A stretch of 45,241 nt of DNA from an uncultured Bacteroidaceae bacterium (GTDB lineage: Bacteria; Bacteroidota; Bacteroidia; Bacteroidales; Bacteroidaceae). Positions 23,899 to 32,613 of this stretch are shown here, piece by piece; within the stretch, counting starts at the first letter, position 1, and each line of letters starts with the position of its first letter. The DNA lies in contig CALUIR010000022.1 of the NCBI GenBank assembly GCA_944320785.1, positions 1-45,241 of the forward strand, read 5' to 3'. Position numbers and translations under genes: made by a program. A model generated the notes under the pieces. That model saw only the letters and a list, made by a program, of their open reading frames with translations, ran no database searches and was not told the DNA's origin.

Positions 23899-26085
23899 TC
23901 ATTTTGCGGGCTTCAGCCATCGGTCCAGCCAGGCAAAGAATGTGCGTTGCCAGAGGATTCCGTTCTGTGGCTTCAGCACCCAATGGTTTTCATCAGGGAA
24001 GATGAGCAGTTCCGACGGGATGCCTCTTAGTTGCGCTGCGTCGAATGCTGCCATGGCTTGGTTGGCAAGGATGCGGTAATCCCGTTCGCCGTGTATGCAG
24101 AGGATAGGGGTGTCCCAACGGCCAACGAAGCGGTGCGGCGAGTTGCTGAAGGTGCGTTGCGCCGTGGCGTTGTCCTTTTCCCAGTATGCGCCGCCCATGT
24201 CCCAATTGGCAAACCATTTCTCTTCCGTTTCAAGGTATTGCATCTCCATGTTGAAGATGCCATCGTGGGCGATGAAGGCTTTGAAGCGTCCTTCGTGGTG
24301 TCCGGCCATCCAATACACGGTGTAGCCGCCGAAGCTTGCGCCCACGCAGCCCAAACGTCCTTTGTCGATGAAGGGTTCCTGGCTTGCTTGGTCGATGGCC
24401 GCCAGCAAGTCTTTCATGCATTGCCCGCCATAGTCGCCGCTGATTTCCTCATTCCATTCCGAACCGAAGCCGGGCATGCCCCGGCGGCAAGGGGCAACGA
24501 TGACGTAATCGTTGGCTGCCATCATCTGGAAGTTCCAACGATAGCTCCAGAACTGGCTCAACGGGCTTTGCGGCCCTCCTTCACAATAAAGCAAAGCCGG
24601 GTATTTCTTCCGGGGATCGAACTGCGGGGGATAGATAATCCACGTGAGCATGTCCTTGCCGTCTGTAGTCTTGAGCCACCGCCCTTCCACGCGGCCCATT
24701 TCTATCTGGCTGTAGATGTGCTGGTTTTCATGGGTCAGTTGCCGGACGGGGAAAGGCGGGTTGGCGTTGCTGTTGCTGCTGTCCATGGTGTAATGCGGGT
24801 TGGTGAGGAACGCGCATGTGGGCATTGGCTTGCTGCTTAACCCTTCGATGAGGTAGATTTCATCGGCTTGGCTCATGCTGTGGCGGGTGGCGATGAGCTT
24901 GTCGTTGCCGCAGAGGGCGATGCTTCCGTGGTCATGAAGGCCGGTGGTCACCATGCCGATGTGCTTGCTGCCTTCGAGCGTCACGTTGTAGATTTGCGTG
25001 GTGCCGTGCCATGTGCCGGTGAAGTAGAGGCTCCGGGAGTCGTGGTTCCAGATGAATTGGTCCACGTTGGAGTCGAAACCTTCGGTGGCGTATTGCCGCG
25101 TGCCTTGTGCGAGGTCAAGCACGCACAGGCGGTTGCGGTCGCTTTCATAGCCGTCGCGTTCCATGCTTTGCCATGCGATGCAACGCCCGTCGGGCGAGAA
25201 TTGCGGGTTGGTGTCGTAGCCCATGTTGCCTTCTGAGAGGTTCCGGGTGGTTCCGTCCTCAAGGTTGTAGAGGTAGATGTCGGAATTGGTGGACAAGGCA
25301 TATTCCTTTCCCGTCTTTTTCCGTGAGGTGTAGGCGATTTTTTTCCCGTCGGGGCTCCATGCCAATTGCTCGATGCCGCCGAAGGGTTTCATGGGGGCTT
25401 CGTAGGGTTCGCCTTCCAAGATGTCTTTTTCGTTGCTGAGCGCCGTGCCGTTGAAGTCGGCGATGAAGGGATGCGGGGCGGTTTTCACCCATTCGTCCCA
25501 GTGTTTGTACATCAGGTCGTCCACGATAATGCCGCTGGCCTGCGGCAGGTCGGGGTGTTTTGCGGCGGTGGGCTTCACGGTTTCCACTTGCGTGATGAAC
25601 AGCACTTTCGTCCCGTCGGGCGAAAACAGGAATCCGTCGATGCCGCCTTCATAGGCAGACAGTTGTTGCTTCCCGGTGCCGTCGGGCGCCATTTCCCATA
25701 TCTGGCTGCTCCCGCTTTCGTTGCTCAGGAAGGCGATGCGGCTTCCGCCTTTGGTCCATGCGGGGCTGTTTTCGGCAAACGGCGTATGGGTGAGCTGGCG
25801 GTTGCCGCTGCCGTCGGTGTTCATCACGAATATTTCCGTGTTGCTTTTGTTTTGCTCCACGCTGTAATACGTCACGGTGTAGGCCAGTTGTTTCCCGTCG
25901 GGCGACACGCTGATGCCGCCTATCCGCCCCATGGCCCACAGGGCTTCGGGTGTCATCCGCTTTCCGGGGATGGAGATGTCTGCCTTGCCGATGGGTGTCC
26001 CGGCATTGCTTTCTTGCTGCTGCCCGTTGTGGCAGGAGGCCAGCATGAGGGTTGCTGTCATCATTGCTAAACTGGTTTTGTTCAT
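23899..26085 (-). CDS. S9-family dipeptidyl peptidase, DPP5-like lipoprotein
   Basis: This 728-residue exported enzyme has a lipobox L-A-S-C (Cys18), so it is probably membrane-anchored. The beta-propeller covers about 45-460, with repeated S-P-D-G-K/T blades. The alpha/beta-hydrolase domain follows. The triad is Ser584 in G-A-S-F-G-G, Asp669 in G-E-R-D-Y-R and His701 in D-E-N-H-W. Spacings of 85 and 32 residues equal those I recall for Porphyromonas gingivalis DPP5 (Ser542, Asp627, His659), and the start of the propeller resembles it too. DPP5 removes dipeptides after Ala or hydrophobic residues and feeds peptide uptake. A weak TAACTTTC box lies at 26157-26150. Confidence 0.9.
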   Translation of the reverse strand: MNKTSLAMMTATLMLASCHNGQQQESNAGTPIGKADISIPGKRMTPEALWAMGRIGGISVSPDGKQLAYTVTYYSVEQNKSNTEIFVMNTDGSGNRQLTHTPFAENSPAWTKGGSRIAFLSNESGSSQIWEMAPDGTGKQQLSAYEGGIDGFLFSPDGTKVLFITQVETVKPTAAKHPDLPQASGIIVDDLMYKHWDEWVKTAPHPFIADFNGTALSNEKDILEGEPYEAPMKPFGGIEQLAWSPDGKKIAYTSRKKTGKEYALSTNSDIYLYNLEDGTTRNLSEGNMGYDTNPQFSPDGRCIAWQSMERDGYESDRNRLCVLDLAQGTRQYATEGFDSNVDQFIWNHDSRSLYFTGTWHGTTQIYNVTLEGSKHIGMVTTGLHDHGSIALCGNDKLIATRHSMSQADEIYLIEGLSSKPMPTCAFLTNPHYTMDSSNSNANPPFPVRQLTHENQHIYSQIEMGRVEGRWLKTTDGKDMLTWIIYPPQFDPRKKYPALLYCEGGPQSPLSQFWSYRWNFQMMAANDYVIVAPCRRGMPGFGSEWNEEISGDYGGQCMKDLLAAIDQASQEPFIDKGRLGCVGASFGGYTVYWMAGHHEGRFKAFIAHDGIFNMEMQYLETEEKWFANWDMGGAYWEKDNATAQRTFSNSPHRFVGRWDTPILCIHGERDYRILANQAMAAFDAAQLRGIPSELLIFPDENHWVLKPQNGILWQRTFFAWLDRWLKPAK

Positions 26086-26316
26086 GATTCCGTTTATTAA
26101 AAAGGTTTGTATGGAGAGGGTTGCCCGCCCTCCGTTATGTTTCAGCGGCGAAAGTTACGCATTTTCCCCGGAATAACCTTGCCGTGCCGGGCGAATATCC
26201 GCAGCGGCCTTGGCATTCTTGCCGATGGCCGGGCTGTTTTGGCCTGTCAGGGCAGCGGGCTTGCTACGGCCAACTGAGGGATGCGGCGGGAAAGGCGGCT
26301 GCCTTTCATGGAACGG

Positions 26317-26351
26317 AAAAGGGGACGGCTGCATCATGCGGCCGTCCCCTT
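26317..26351 (-). terminator. Intrinsic terminator of pyrG-yidC
   Basis: The minus strand forms GGGGACGGC / GCCGTCCCC (26349-26341 with 26329-26321) with an inner GCAT-G-ATGC extension, followed by TTTT. It begins 31 nt after the yidC stop. The rest of the stretch 26086-26381 shows no gene. Confidence 0.75.
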
Positions 26352-26381
26352 CGGGTTGCGTTGCGCGTGGCTGTGCGCAGT

Positions 26382-28241
26382 TCAGTATTTCTTTTGGCCG
26401 CGTTTCTCGCGCTCCTTCATCAGACGTTCCTGCTCTTGCTGCATGGCCGCCATGCGTTCCATCCAAGTGGATTTCTTTTTCTTCCTTTCAGGGTTGTTCA
26501 TGTTGGCTTCCAGTTGCGCCAGAATTTTCTTGTCGCTCACCGTTTTCCGCAGGATGAGCATGATGGCGATGCTGATGATGGTGGACACGAAATAGTAATA
26601 GTTCAGTCCCGATGCGTAGTCGTTCAGCACGAAGATGAAGATGACGGGCATGGCGTACATCATGAGTTTCATGCCCGGCATGGTCTGTTGGCCGGTATCC
26701 TGCTGTTTCATGGTGTATATGGTGTTCAAGATGTTGGTGAGGCTGAACAAGAGGCAGAACAAGCTCAGGTGGTTGCCGATGAAAGGCACGTGCGCGTCCC
26801 ACGTGATGAAGGCATCATACGTGGAAAGGTCGTCGGCCCACAGGAAACTTTGCTGGCGCAGTTCGATGGCCGTAGGCACGAACATGAACAATGCGAAGTA
26901 AACAGGCATCTGCAACAACATGGGCAGGCAGCCGCCCATCGGGCTGACGCCGTACTTGCTGTACAGGGACATGATTTCCTGCTGCTTCTTCATGGCATCC
27001 TCTTGACGGGGGTATTTCTTGTTGATTTCCTCAATCTGCGGCCTCAGCACGCGCATCTTGGCCGACGACAGATAGGACTTGTAGGTGAAGGGGAACACGA
27101 TAATCTTCACGATGATGGTCATGAACAGCAGCACCAAGCCCATGTTCAGCCCCCATCCGGAGAGCCAGTCGAAGATGGGGATGGTGAACCAGCGGTTGAT
27201 CCACCGCAGGAAGCTCCACCCCAGCGGGACGAGTTGGTCCAAATCCAAGTCCTTCAGGTCGCCGCGCTCCTTGTCGATGGCGTTGAGCGTGCGGTACTTG
27301 TTGGGGCCGAAATAGCAGAGCATTTCCGTCGGCTCCTTTCCGCTGGGGTCGAACGCCGTGTTCATCTGTGCGGAATAGTCCTTCAGGTAGCCGCTTCCTT
27401 CCTTGCGCGGCATGGAATGGAGCGTGCATTGCTCGAAGTCCTGCTCGGCGATGAGGACGCTGGAAAAGAACTGGTTTTTGAATGCCACCCAGTCCAAGCG
27501 GCCTTCCACGTCTTCTTTCTTGTCTTCCGTGCTGGAGAGTTCGTCTGCGTCTTCCCCTACTAATTTGTAGGTCAGCGTGGAGTAGCGTTCCTCGAACTTG
27601 AATCCTCTTTCGATTTGACGCGTCTGCTGCTCCCAGCTGATGTCGAAATAGCAGTCGGCATGGGAGAGCTTGTCGCGCATGTTCACGGCCTGCACGGTGA
27701 ACGTGGCCAGGTAGCTGTTGTGGGGCAAGGCGTAGCGGAAGTCGATGTAGCTGGCACTGTCGGCATGCAGGCGCATGGTGACGGCGGTGTCGCAGGCATT
27801 GACCGGCTCGAAGTAATAGTCCTCCGTGTCGATGGGGCGGTTCTGGGTGTAGAACGTGAAGTTCTGCCGCACGTCCTTTTCCTCGAACAGCACGAGCGGC
27901 TGCCCGTCCTGCCCGTTGTATTCTTTCAGGAGGGCAGAGCAAATCCGCCCGCCTTTGTTGGTGAATGTCAGTTTCAGCACTTCGTTCTCAATCGTGGTAA
28001 AAGCCTCTTGGCCTTGTGCTGCGGGGAAGAACAAAGCGGCAGAATCCAATGCCTGCACGGCAGAAGCTCGTGCCTGCTCCTTTAGAGCGGCTTCTTGCGC
28101 CGCCTGTTGTTGCAGCATGGCGATGGAATCCTGGTAGCGTTTCATTTGGGCTATTTCTTCCTGGCTGGGGCGGCTCAGGATGCTGAACCCCACCAAAACG
28201 GCTCCTATCAGCCCAAATCCGATTAAAGTGTTTTTATCCAT
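26382..28241 (-). CDS. yidC: Membrane protein insertase YidC
   Basis: The protein has 619 residues. An N-terminal membrane anchor (about 5-22) is followed by a large periplasmic domain (about 50-340), as in Gram-negative YidC. The conserved 60KD_IMP core of five helices follows, beginning around [13 protein letters not shown]. The motif with [18 protein letters not shown] is the insertase signature. It includes [14 protein letters not shown] in the cytoplasmic coiled-coil loop. The basic tail (K-K-K-K-S-T and E-K-R-G-Q-K-K-Y) may contact the ribosome. It inserts and folds inner-membrane proteins. It lies 23 nt after pyrG and shares its transcript. Confidence 0.95.
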   Translation of the reverse strand: MDKNTLIGFGLIGAVLVGFSILSRPSQEEIAQMKRYQDSIAMLQQQAAQEAALKEQARASAVQALDSAALFFPAAQGQEAFTTIENEVLKLTFTNKGGRICSALLKEYNGQDGQPLVLFEEKDVRQNFTFYTQNRPIDTEDYYFEPVNACDTAVTMRLHADSASYIDFRYALPHNSYLATFTVQAVNMRDKLSHADCYFDISWEQQTRQIERGFKFEERYSTLTYKLVGEDADELSSTEDKKEDVEGRLDWVAFKNQFFSSVLIAEQDFEQCTLHSMPRKEGSGYLKDYSAQMNTAFDPSGKEPTEMLCYFGPNKYRTLNAIDKERGDLKDLDLDQLVPLGWSFLRWINRWFTIPIFDWLSGWGLNMGLVLLFMTIIVKIIVFPFTYKSYLSSAKMRVLRPQIEEINKKYPRQEDAMKKQQEIMSLYSKYGVSPMGGCLPMLLQMPVYFALFMFVPTAIELRQQSFLWADDLSTYDAFITWDAHVPFIGNHLSLFCLLFSLTNILNTIYTMKQQDTGQQTMPGMKLMMYAMPVIFIFVLNDYASGLNYYYFVSTIISIAIMLILRKTVSDKKILAQLEANMNNPERKKKKSTWMERMAAMQQEQERLMKEREKRGQKKY

Positions 28242-28264
28242 TTTCTATGTCGTTGGGTGAATGT

Positions 28265-29866
28265 TTACTGGTTGTGGATGCATGCTTTGACAAAGGACAG
28301 GAACAGGGGGTGCGGCTTCAGCACCGTGCTGCTGTATTCCGGATGGAATTGCGTGCCGATGAACCATTTCAACGACGGTATTTCCACGATTTCCACCAAG
28401 TCGGATTCGGGGTTGATGCCGGTGCATTGCATGCCGTGCTGCTCGAATGCTTCCTTGTATTCGTTGTTGAATTCATAGCGGTGGCGGTGGCGTTCCTGGA
28501 TGTGTTCGGACTGGTAAGCGGCGTATGCTTTGGAATCTTTCTTGACGATGCATTCGTATGCTCCCAAGCGCATGGTGCCGCCCATGTTGGTGATGGACTT
28601 TTGTTCCTCCATGATGTCGATGACGTTGTGGGGCGTTTTCTCGTCCATTTCCTTGGAATTGGCATCTTTGTATCCTAAAACGTCGCGTGCGAACTCAATG
28701 GCCATGCACTGCATGCCGAGGCAGATGCCGAACGTTGGAATGTCATGCTCGCGGGTGTAGCGGATGGCGGCGATTTTCCCTTCGATGCCGCGTTGCCCGA
28801 ATCCGGGGCATACGATGATGCCGTCCATGCCTTCCAACTGTTCTTCCACGTTGTCTTCCGTGATTTTTTCGCTGTTGATGAAGTGGATGTCGGCTTTGCG
28901 GTCATTGTAGGTCGCGGCCTGCGACAATGCTTCCAGGATGGATTTGTAGGCATCTTGAAGGTCGTATTTGCCGACCAAGCCGATTTTCACGGTCTCGGTG
29001 GCTTTGTGCCGGCGGTTCAGGAACTCTTTCCACGGCCCCAACTCCGGCGTGGGACCCACTTCCAATCCCATCTTTTCAAGGATGGTCGCGTCTAATCCCT
29101 GTTCTTGCATGAGCAGCGGCACTTCGTAGATAGTGGGCATGTCGATGGACTGCACGACGGCTTTTTCATCCACGTTGCAGAACAATGCCACTTTCTTCCG
29201 CAGGTTCGTGTTCAGGTGATGCTCCGTGCGCAGCACCAAAATGTCAGGCTGGATACCGGCCGACTGCAATTCCTTTACCGAATGCTGGGTGGGTTTCGTC
29301 TTCAGTTCGCCTGCGGCGGCCAAGTATGGCACATAAGTAAGGTGTACGCAGAGTGCATTGCGGCCTAATTCCCATTTCAGTTGGCGGATGCTTTCCAAGT
29401 AGGGCAGCGACTCGATGTCGCCCACCGTGCCGCCGATTTCCGTGATGACGAAATCGAATTTGTATTTGTTGCCCAGCAGCTTCACGTTCCGTTTTATTTC
29501 GTCCGTGATGTGCGGGATGATTTGTATGGTCTTTCCCAAGTAATCGCCCCGGCGTTCCTTGTCGATGACGCTTTTGTAGATGCGCCCGGTCGTGATGTTG
29601 TTGGCTTTTGTGGTCTGGATGCCTAAGAAACGCTCGTAGTGCCCTAAGTCCAAGTCTGCCTCATGCCCGTCCACGGTCACGTAGCATTCCCCGTGTTCGT
29701 AGGGGTTCAGCGTTCCGGGGTCAATGTTGATGTACGGGTCAAATTTCTGGATAGTGACTTTGTAGCCTCTGGCTTGCAAAAGTTTGCCGATGGAGGATGA
29801 GATGATGCCTTTGCCTAATGATGAGGCCACTCCGCCGGTCACGAAGATGTATTTTGTTTCTCCCAC
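28265..29866 (-). CDS. pyrG: CTP synthase
   Basis: The enzyme has 533 residues if the GTG at 29866 is the start (fMet-G-E-T-K-Y-I-F). Upstream ATG codons in frame give a poor, unconserved leader that would cover the promoter. The synthase domain covers 1-265, with the P-loop region T-G-G-V-A-S-S-L-G-K-G at 10-20. The glutamine amidotransferase domain covers about 290-533, with nucleophile Cys382 in G-I-C-L-G-M-Q and the His-Glu pair in F-H-P-E-Y. It makes CTP from UTP, ATP and glutamine. It is the first gene of the pyrG-yidC operon. Confidence 0.95.
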   Translation of the reverse strand: MGETKYIFVTGGVASSLGKGIISSSIGKLLQARGYKVTIQKFDPYINIDPGTLNPYEHGECYVTVDGHEADLDLGHYERFLGIQTTKANNITTGRIYKSVIDKERRGDYLGKTIQIIPHITDEIKRNVKLLGNKYKFDFVITEIGGTVGDIESLPYLESIRQLKWELGRNALCVHLTYVPYLAAAGELKTKPTQHSVKELQSAGIQPDILVLRTEHHLNTNLRKKVALFCNVDEKAVVQSIDMPTIYEVPLLMQEQGLDATILEKMGLEVGPTPELGPWKEFLNRRHKATETVKIGLVGKYDLQDAYKSILEALSQAATYNDRKADIHFINSEKITEDNVEEQLEGMDGIIVCPGFGQRGIEGKIAAIRYTREHDIPTFGICLGMQCMAIEFARDVLGYKDANSKEMDEKTPHNVIDIMEEQKSITNMGGTMRLGAYECIVKKDSKAYAAYQSEHIQERHRHRYEFNNEYKEAFEQHGMQCTGINPESDLVEIVEIPSLKWFIGTQFHPEYSSTVLKPHPLFLSFVKACIHNQ

Positions 29867-29905
29867 AGCGATATGATTTTGTTGTTCACTAAATGATTTG
29901 AAAAC

Positions 29906-29913
29906 GCAAAAGT
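29906..29913 (-). promoter_or_regulatory. Probable -7 box of pyrG-yidC
   Basis: The minus strand reads TACTTTTG, 39 nt before the GTG start. It supports the GTG as start, because the longer frame would begin upstream of the promoter. No -33 TTG at the usual spacing. Confidence 0.4.
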
Positions 29914-30291
29914 ACAAAAATAAAGCGGACGGGAAGAAGAATAGGGCATTTTTTCTTTCATCTGCCCGGTGATTGGACTGCGGCTCTCTTGGGGAGGAGG
30001 GACAGGCTTGCGGCAATGCCCCGCGACGGTTTGCAAGGTTTCTTCAAGGGCCTTCCAAAGGTTTTTGAAAATCGTCAGAAGGTTTCTGGCCATTTGCGAT
30101 GGGAGATCCTTCCCGTCCTTTGGGCTGACTCCCTTGTTGGAATGGCGATAGGGTTGCGCCTTGCGCATGCAGGCGGCAGATTAATGAATAATTAATGTCG
30201 GCGGGCGGCAAATTTTCATGCGGCATCGTTGGAAAAACTGTAAACCAACTGCGATTAATAATTAATTAATATCTTTTAGCTGCCTTGTGCC
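29914..30291. other. Divergent intergenic region pyrG / PUL: no gene, degenerate repeats, possible operators
   Basis: At 30035-30099 there are three degenerate units of 21-23 nt, each starting AAGGTTT. At 30187 and 30257 the 10-mer AATAATTAAT is repeated 70 nt apart. Between them, GTTGG and CCAAC form a short inverted repeat with a 12-nt spacer. The small open frames have no recognisable domain. Confidence 0.5.
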
Positions 30292-30299
30292 TAAATTTG
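30292..30299 (+). promoter_or_regulatory. Probable -7 box of the PUL operon
   Basis: TAAATTTG fits TAnnTTTG and lies 38 nt before the first GH92 ATG. The -33 position is AT-rich with no TTG, which would fit a promoter that needs an activator. Confidence 0.45.
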
Positions 30300-30337
30300 C
30301 ATCACAATTCTAATAAAAGCAAAAAGATACAATCGCC

Positions 30338-32608
30338 ATGAGAAATGCATTGAAGGCCATCGGGGTTTTGCTCGTTTCCGCTTCTTCTGTACTGGCCGCA
30401 GACGGGGTGGTGGATTACGTGAATCCTTTGATGGGAAGTTTGTCGAAAAAGGAACTGTCAACGGGGAACACATATCCTGCCGTGGCCATGCCATGGGGAA
30501 TGAACTTCTGGACGCCGCAGACCGGGAAAATGGGTGACGGCTGGACGTATGTTTACACCGCAGACAAGATAAGGGGATTCAAGCAGACCCACCAGCCCAG
30601 CCCGTGGATTAATGACTACGGGCAGTTTGCCTTGATGCCGGTCGTGGGCTGCAAGATTGGGGAAGATGAAAGGGCCAGTTGGTTTTCGCACAAAGCAGAG
30701 ACGGCCACACCTTATTATTATAGCGTATATCTTGCCGACCATGATATCACGGCTGAACTGACGCCTACGGAACGTTCGGCGGCTTTCCGCTTCACGTTCC
30801 CGCAAACTGACAATGCTTACATCGTGGTGGATGCTTTTGACAATGGTTCTTACGTCAAGGTACTCCCTGAGAGACGGGCGGTGATAGGCTACACAACGAA
30901 GAATTCTGGCGGTGTAGCTCCTGGCTTCAAGAATTATTTCGTGATAGAATTTGACACCCCTTTCGCTTCTTCCTCTGTGTGGAGCGATGGCAAGTTGCGG
31001 AATGCCGTTGAATTGAGCGCCAATCATGTGGGCGCCCTCATCGGTTTCAAGACAACAAAGGGGCAAATGGTGCAGGCCAAGGTAAGTTCCTCGTTCGTTT
31101 CTTTTGAGCAGGCTTGGCGGAACATGGAAGAATTGGGCGATGGCGATTTTGATCGAATCAAGCAGGAAGGCCGCACTCGTTGGAATGAAGTGTTGGGGCG
31201 TATCCAGGTAGATGGCGGAACGGTGGACCAATATCGCACGTTTTATTCTTGTTTTTACCGTTCGGTCTTATTCCCTCGCAAGTTTTATGAAATCAACGCC
31301 CAAGGACAGCCCGTGCATTACAGCCCGTACACAGGAGAAGTGAAGGACGGGTATCTATATACCGACACGGGATTTTGGGATACATTCCGTGCTTTGTTCC
31401 CGTTCCTGAATCTGGTGTTCCCTTCTGTCAACGAGGAGATACAAGCCGGATTGGCAAACACTTACGTTGAAAGCGGCTTTTTGCCTGAATGGGCCAGTCC
31501 CGGCCATCGTTTTTGCATGGTAGGCAACAATTCGGCTTCGGTGGTGGCAGATGCTTATTTGAAAGGCATAGGCACGGCTCATGCCCAAGTGCTTTATGAG
31601 GCATTGTTGAATGGCGCGGAAAAGGTGCATCCCGATGTGCCTTCTACCGGGCGTTGGGGAGCGGATTATTACAATCGTTTGGGTTATGTGCCTTATGACG
31701 TGGACATACCGGAGAATGTGGCCCGAACGTTGGAGTATGCTTATGATGACTGGTGCATTATGCAGATGGCGAAAGCTTTAGGCCGTCCGTCTGATGAAGT
31801 GGAACTGTTCCGCAAACGTTGCCTGAACTACAGGAACGTGTTCGATAAAGAACATAACCTGATGCGCGGGAGGAACGAAGACGGCACTTTCCAAGAACCC
31901 TTCAATCCTTTCAAATGGGGGGATGCTTTTACGGAAGGCAACAGTTGGCATTACACATGGAGCGTGTTCCATGACATACAAGGGCTTGTTGACCTGATGG
32001 GCGGGAAAGAAACGTTTATCGCAATGCTGGATTCTGTAATGACGCTTCCTCCTGTGTATGATGACAGTTACTATGGCACTTGCATCCATGAAATCAAAGA
32101 AATGCAGATTATGGACATGGGGAACTATGCGCATGGCAACCAGCCTATCCAGCACATGCTTTATCTTTATAATTATGCTGGTGAACCTTGGAAAGCCCAA
32201 TATTGGATACGTGAGGTGATGGACAGGATGTATGCTCCCATTCCCGACGGCTATTGCGGGGACGAGGACAACGGGCAGACTTCTGCCTGGTATCTGTTTT
32301 CAGCTTTGGGCTTTTACCCGGTTTGTCCGGGAACTGACCAGTATGTAATAGGCACGCCGCTTTTCCCCAAGGTGACTATTGCGCTTGAAGATGGCAAGAC
32401 TGTGGTCTTGAATGCTCCCGGCGTAAGCGCGGAGAACCGTTATATCCAAGAAATCAGAATGGACGGGAAGGTGTATGGGCCGACATGGTTCCCGTGTTCG
32501 CGTTTGAAGGAAGGAGTGGTGATTGATTATGAGATGGGCGACGTTCCTAATAAAACGAGAGGCATTAGCAAAAGGGATTATCCTTATTCACTGAGTAACG
32601 AGAAATAA
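30338..32608 (+). CDS. GH92 alpha-mannosidase, secreted
   Basis: The 756-residue protein has a signal peptide ending S-V-L-A (residues 1-20), so it is probably periplasmic. The mature start V-D-Y-V-N-P-L-M-G is typical of GH92. The candidate catalytic acid is Glu533 in E-G-N-S-W-H-Y-T-W. The candidate base region is Asp642-Glu643-Asp644 in G-D-E-D-N-G-Q, followed by S-A-W-Y-L-F-S-A-L-G-F-Y-P. These positions and their spacing coincide with the acid and base I recall for BT3990 of B. thetaiotaomicron. The active-site loop reads H-G-N-Q-P-I-Q-H. GH92 enzymes are calcium-dependent, inverting exo-alpha-mannosidases. Linkage specificity cannot be told. It is the first gene of the PUL; the second GH92 follows after 5 nt. 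Confidence 0.92.
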   Translation: MRNALKAIGVLLVSASSVLAADGVVDYVNPLMGSLSKKELSTGNTYPAVAMPWGMNFWTPQTGKMGDGWTYVYTADKIRGFKQTHQPSPWINDYGQFALMPVVGCKIGEDERASWFSHKAETATPYYYSVYLADHDITAELTPTERSAAFRFTFPQTDNAYIVVDAFDNGSYVKVLPERRAVIGYTTKNSGGVAPGFKNYFVIEFDTPFASSSVWSDGKLRNAVELSANHVGALIGFKTTKGQMVQAKVSSSFVSFEQAWRNMEELGDGDFDRIKQEGRTRWNEVLGRIQVDGGTVDQYRTFYSCFYRSVLFPRKFYEINAQGQPVHYSPYTGEVKDGYLYTDTGFWDTFRALFPFLNLVFPSVNEEIQAGLANTYVESGFLPEWASPGHRFCMVGNNSASVVADAYLKGIGTAHAQVLYEALLNGAEKVHPDVPSTGRWGADYYNRLGYVPYDVDIPENVARTLEYAYDDWCIMQMAKALGRPSDEVELFRKRCLNYRNVFDKEHNLMRGRNEDGTFQEPFNPFKWGDAFTEGNSWHYTWSVFHDIQGLVDLMGGKETFIAMLDSVMTLPPVYDDSYYGTCIHEIKEMQIMDMGNYAHGNQPIQHMLYLYNYAGEPWKAQYWIREVMDRMYAPIPDGYCGDEDNGQTSAWYLFSALGFYPVCPGTDQYVIGTPLFPKVTIALEDGKTVVLNAPGVSAENRYIQEIRMDGKVYGPTWFPCSRLKEGVVIDYEMGDVPNKTRGISKRDYPYSLSNEK

Positions 32609-32613
32609 AAAGA

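Noticed and set aside
29867-30016. 50-codon N-terminal extension of pyrG
   Set aside because: CTP synthases begin at the G-E-T-K-Y-I-F segment, and the candidate promoter lies inside the extension.
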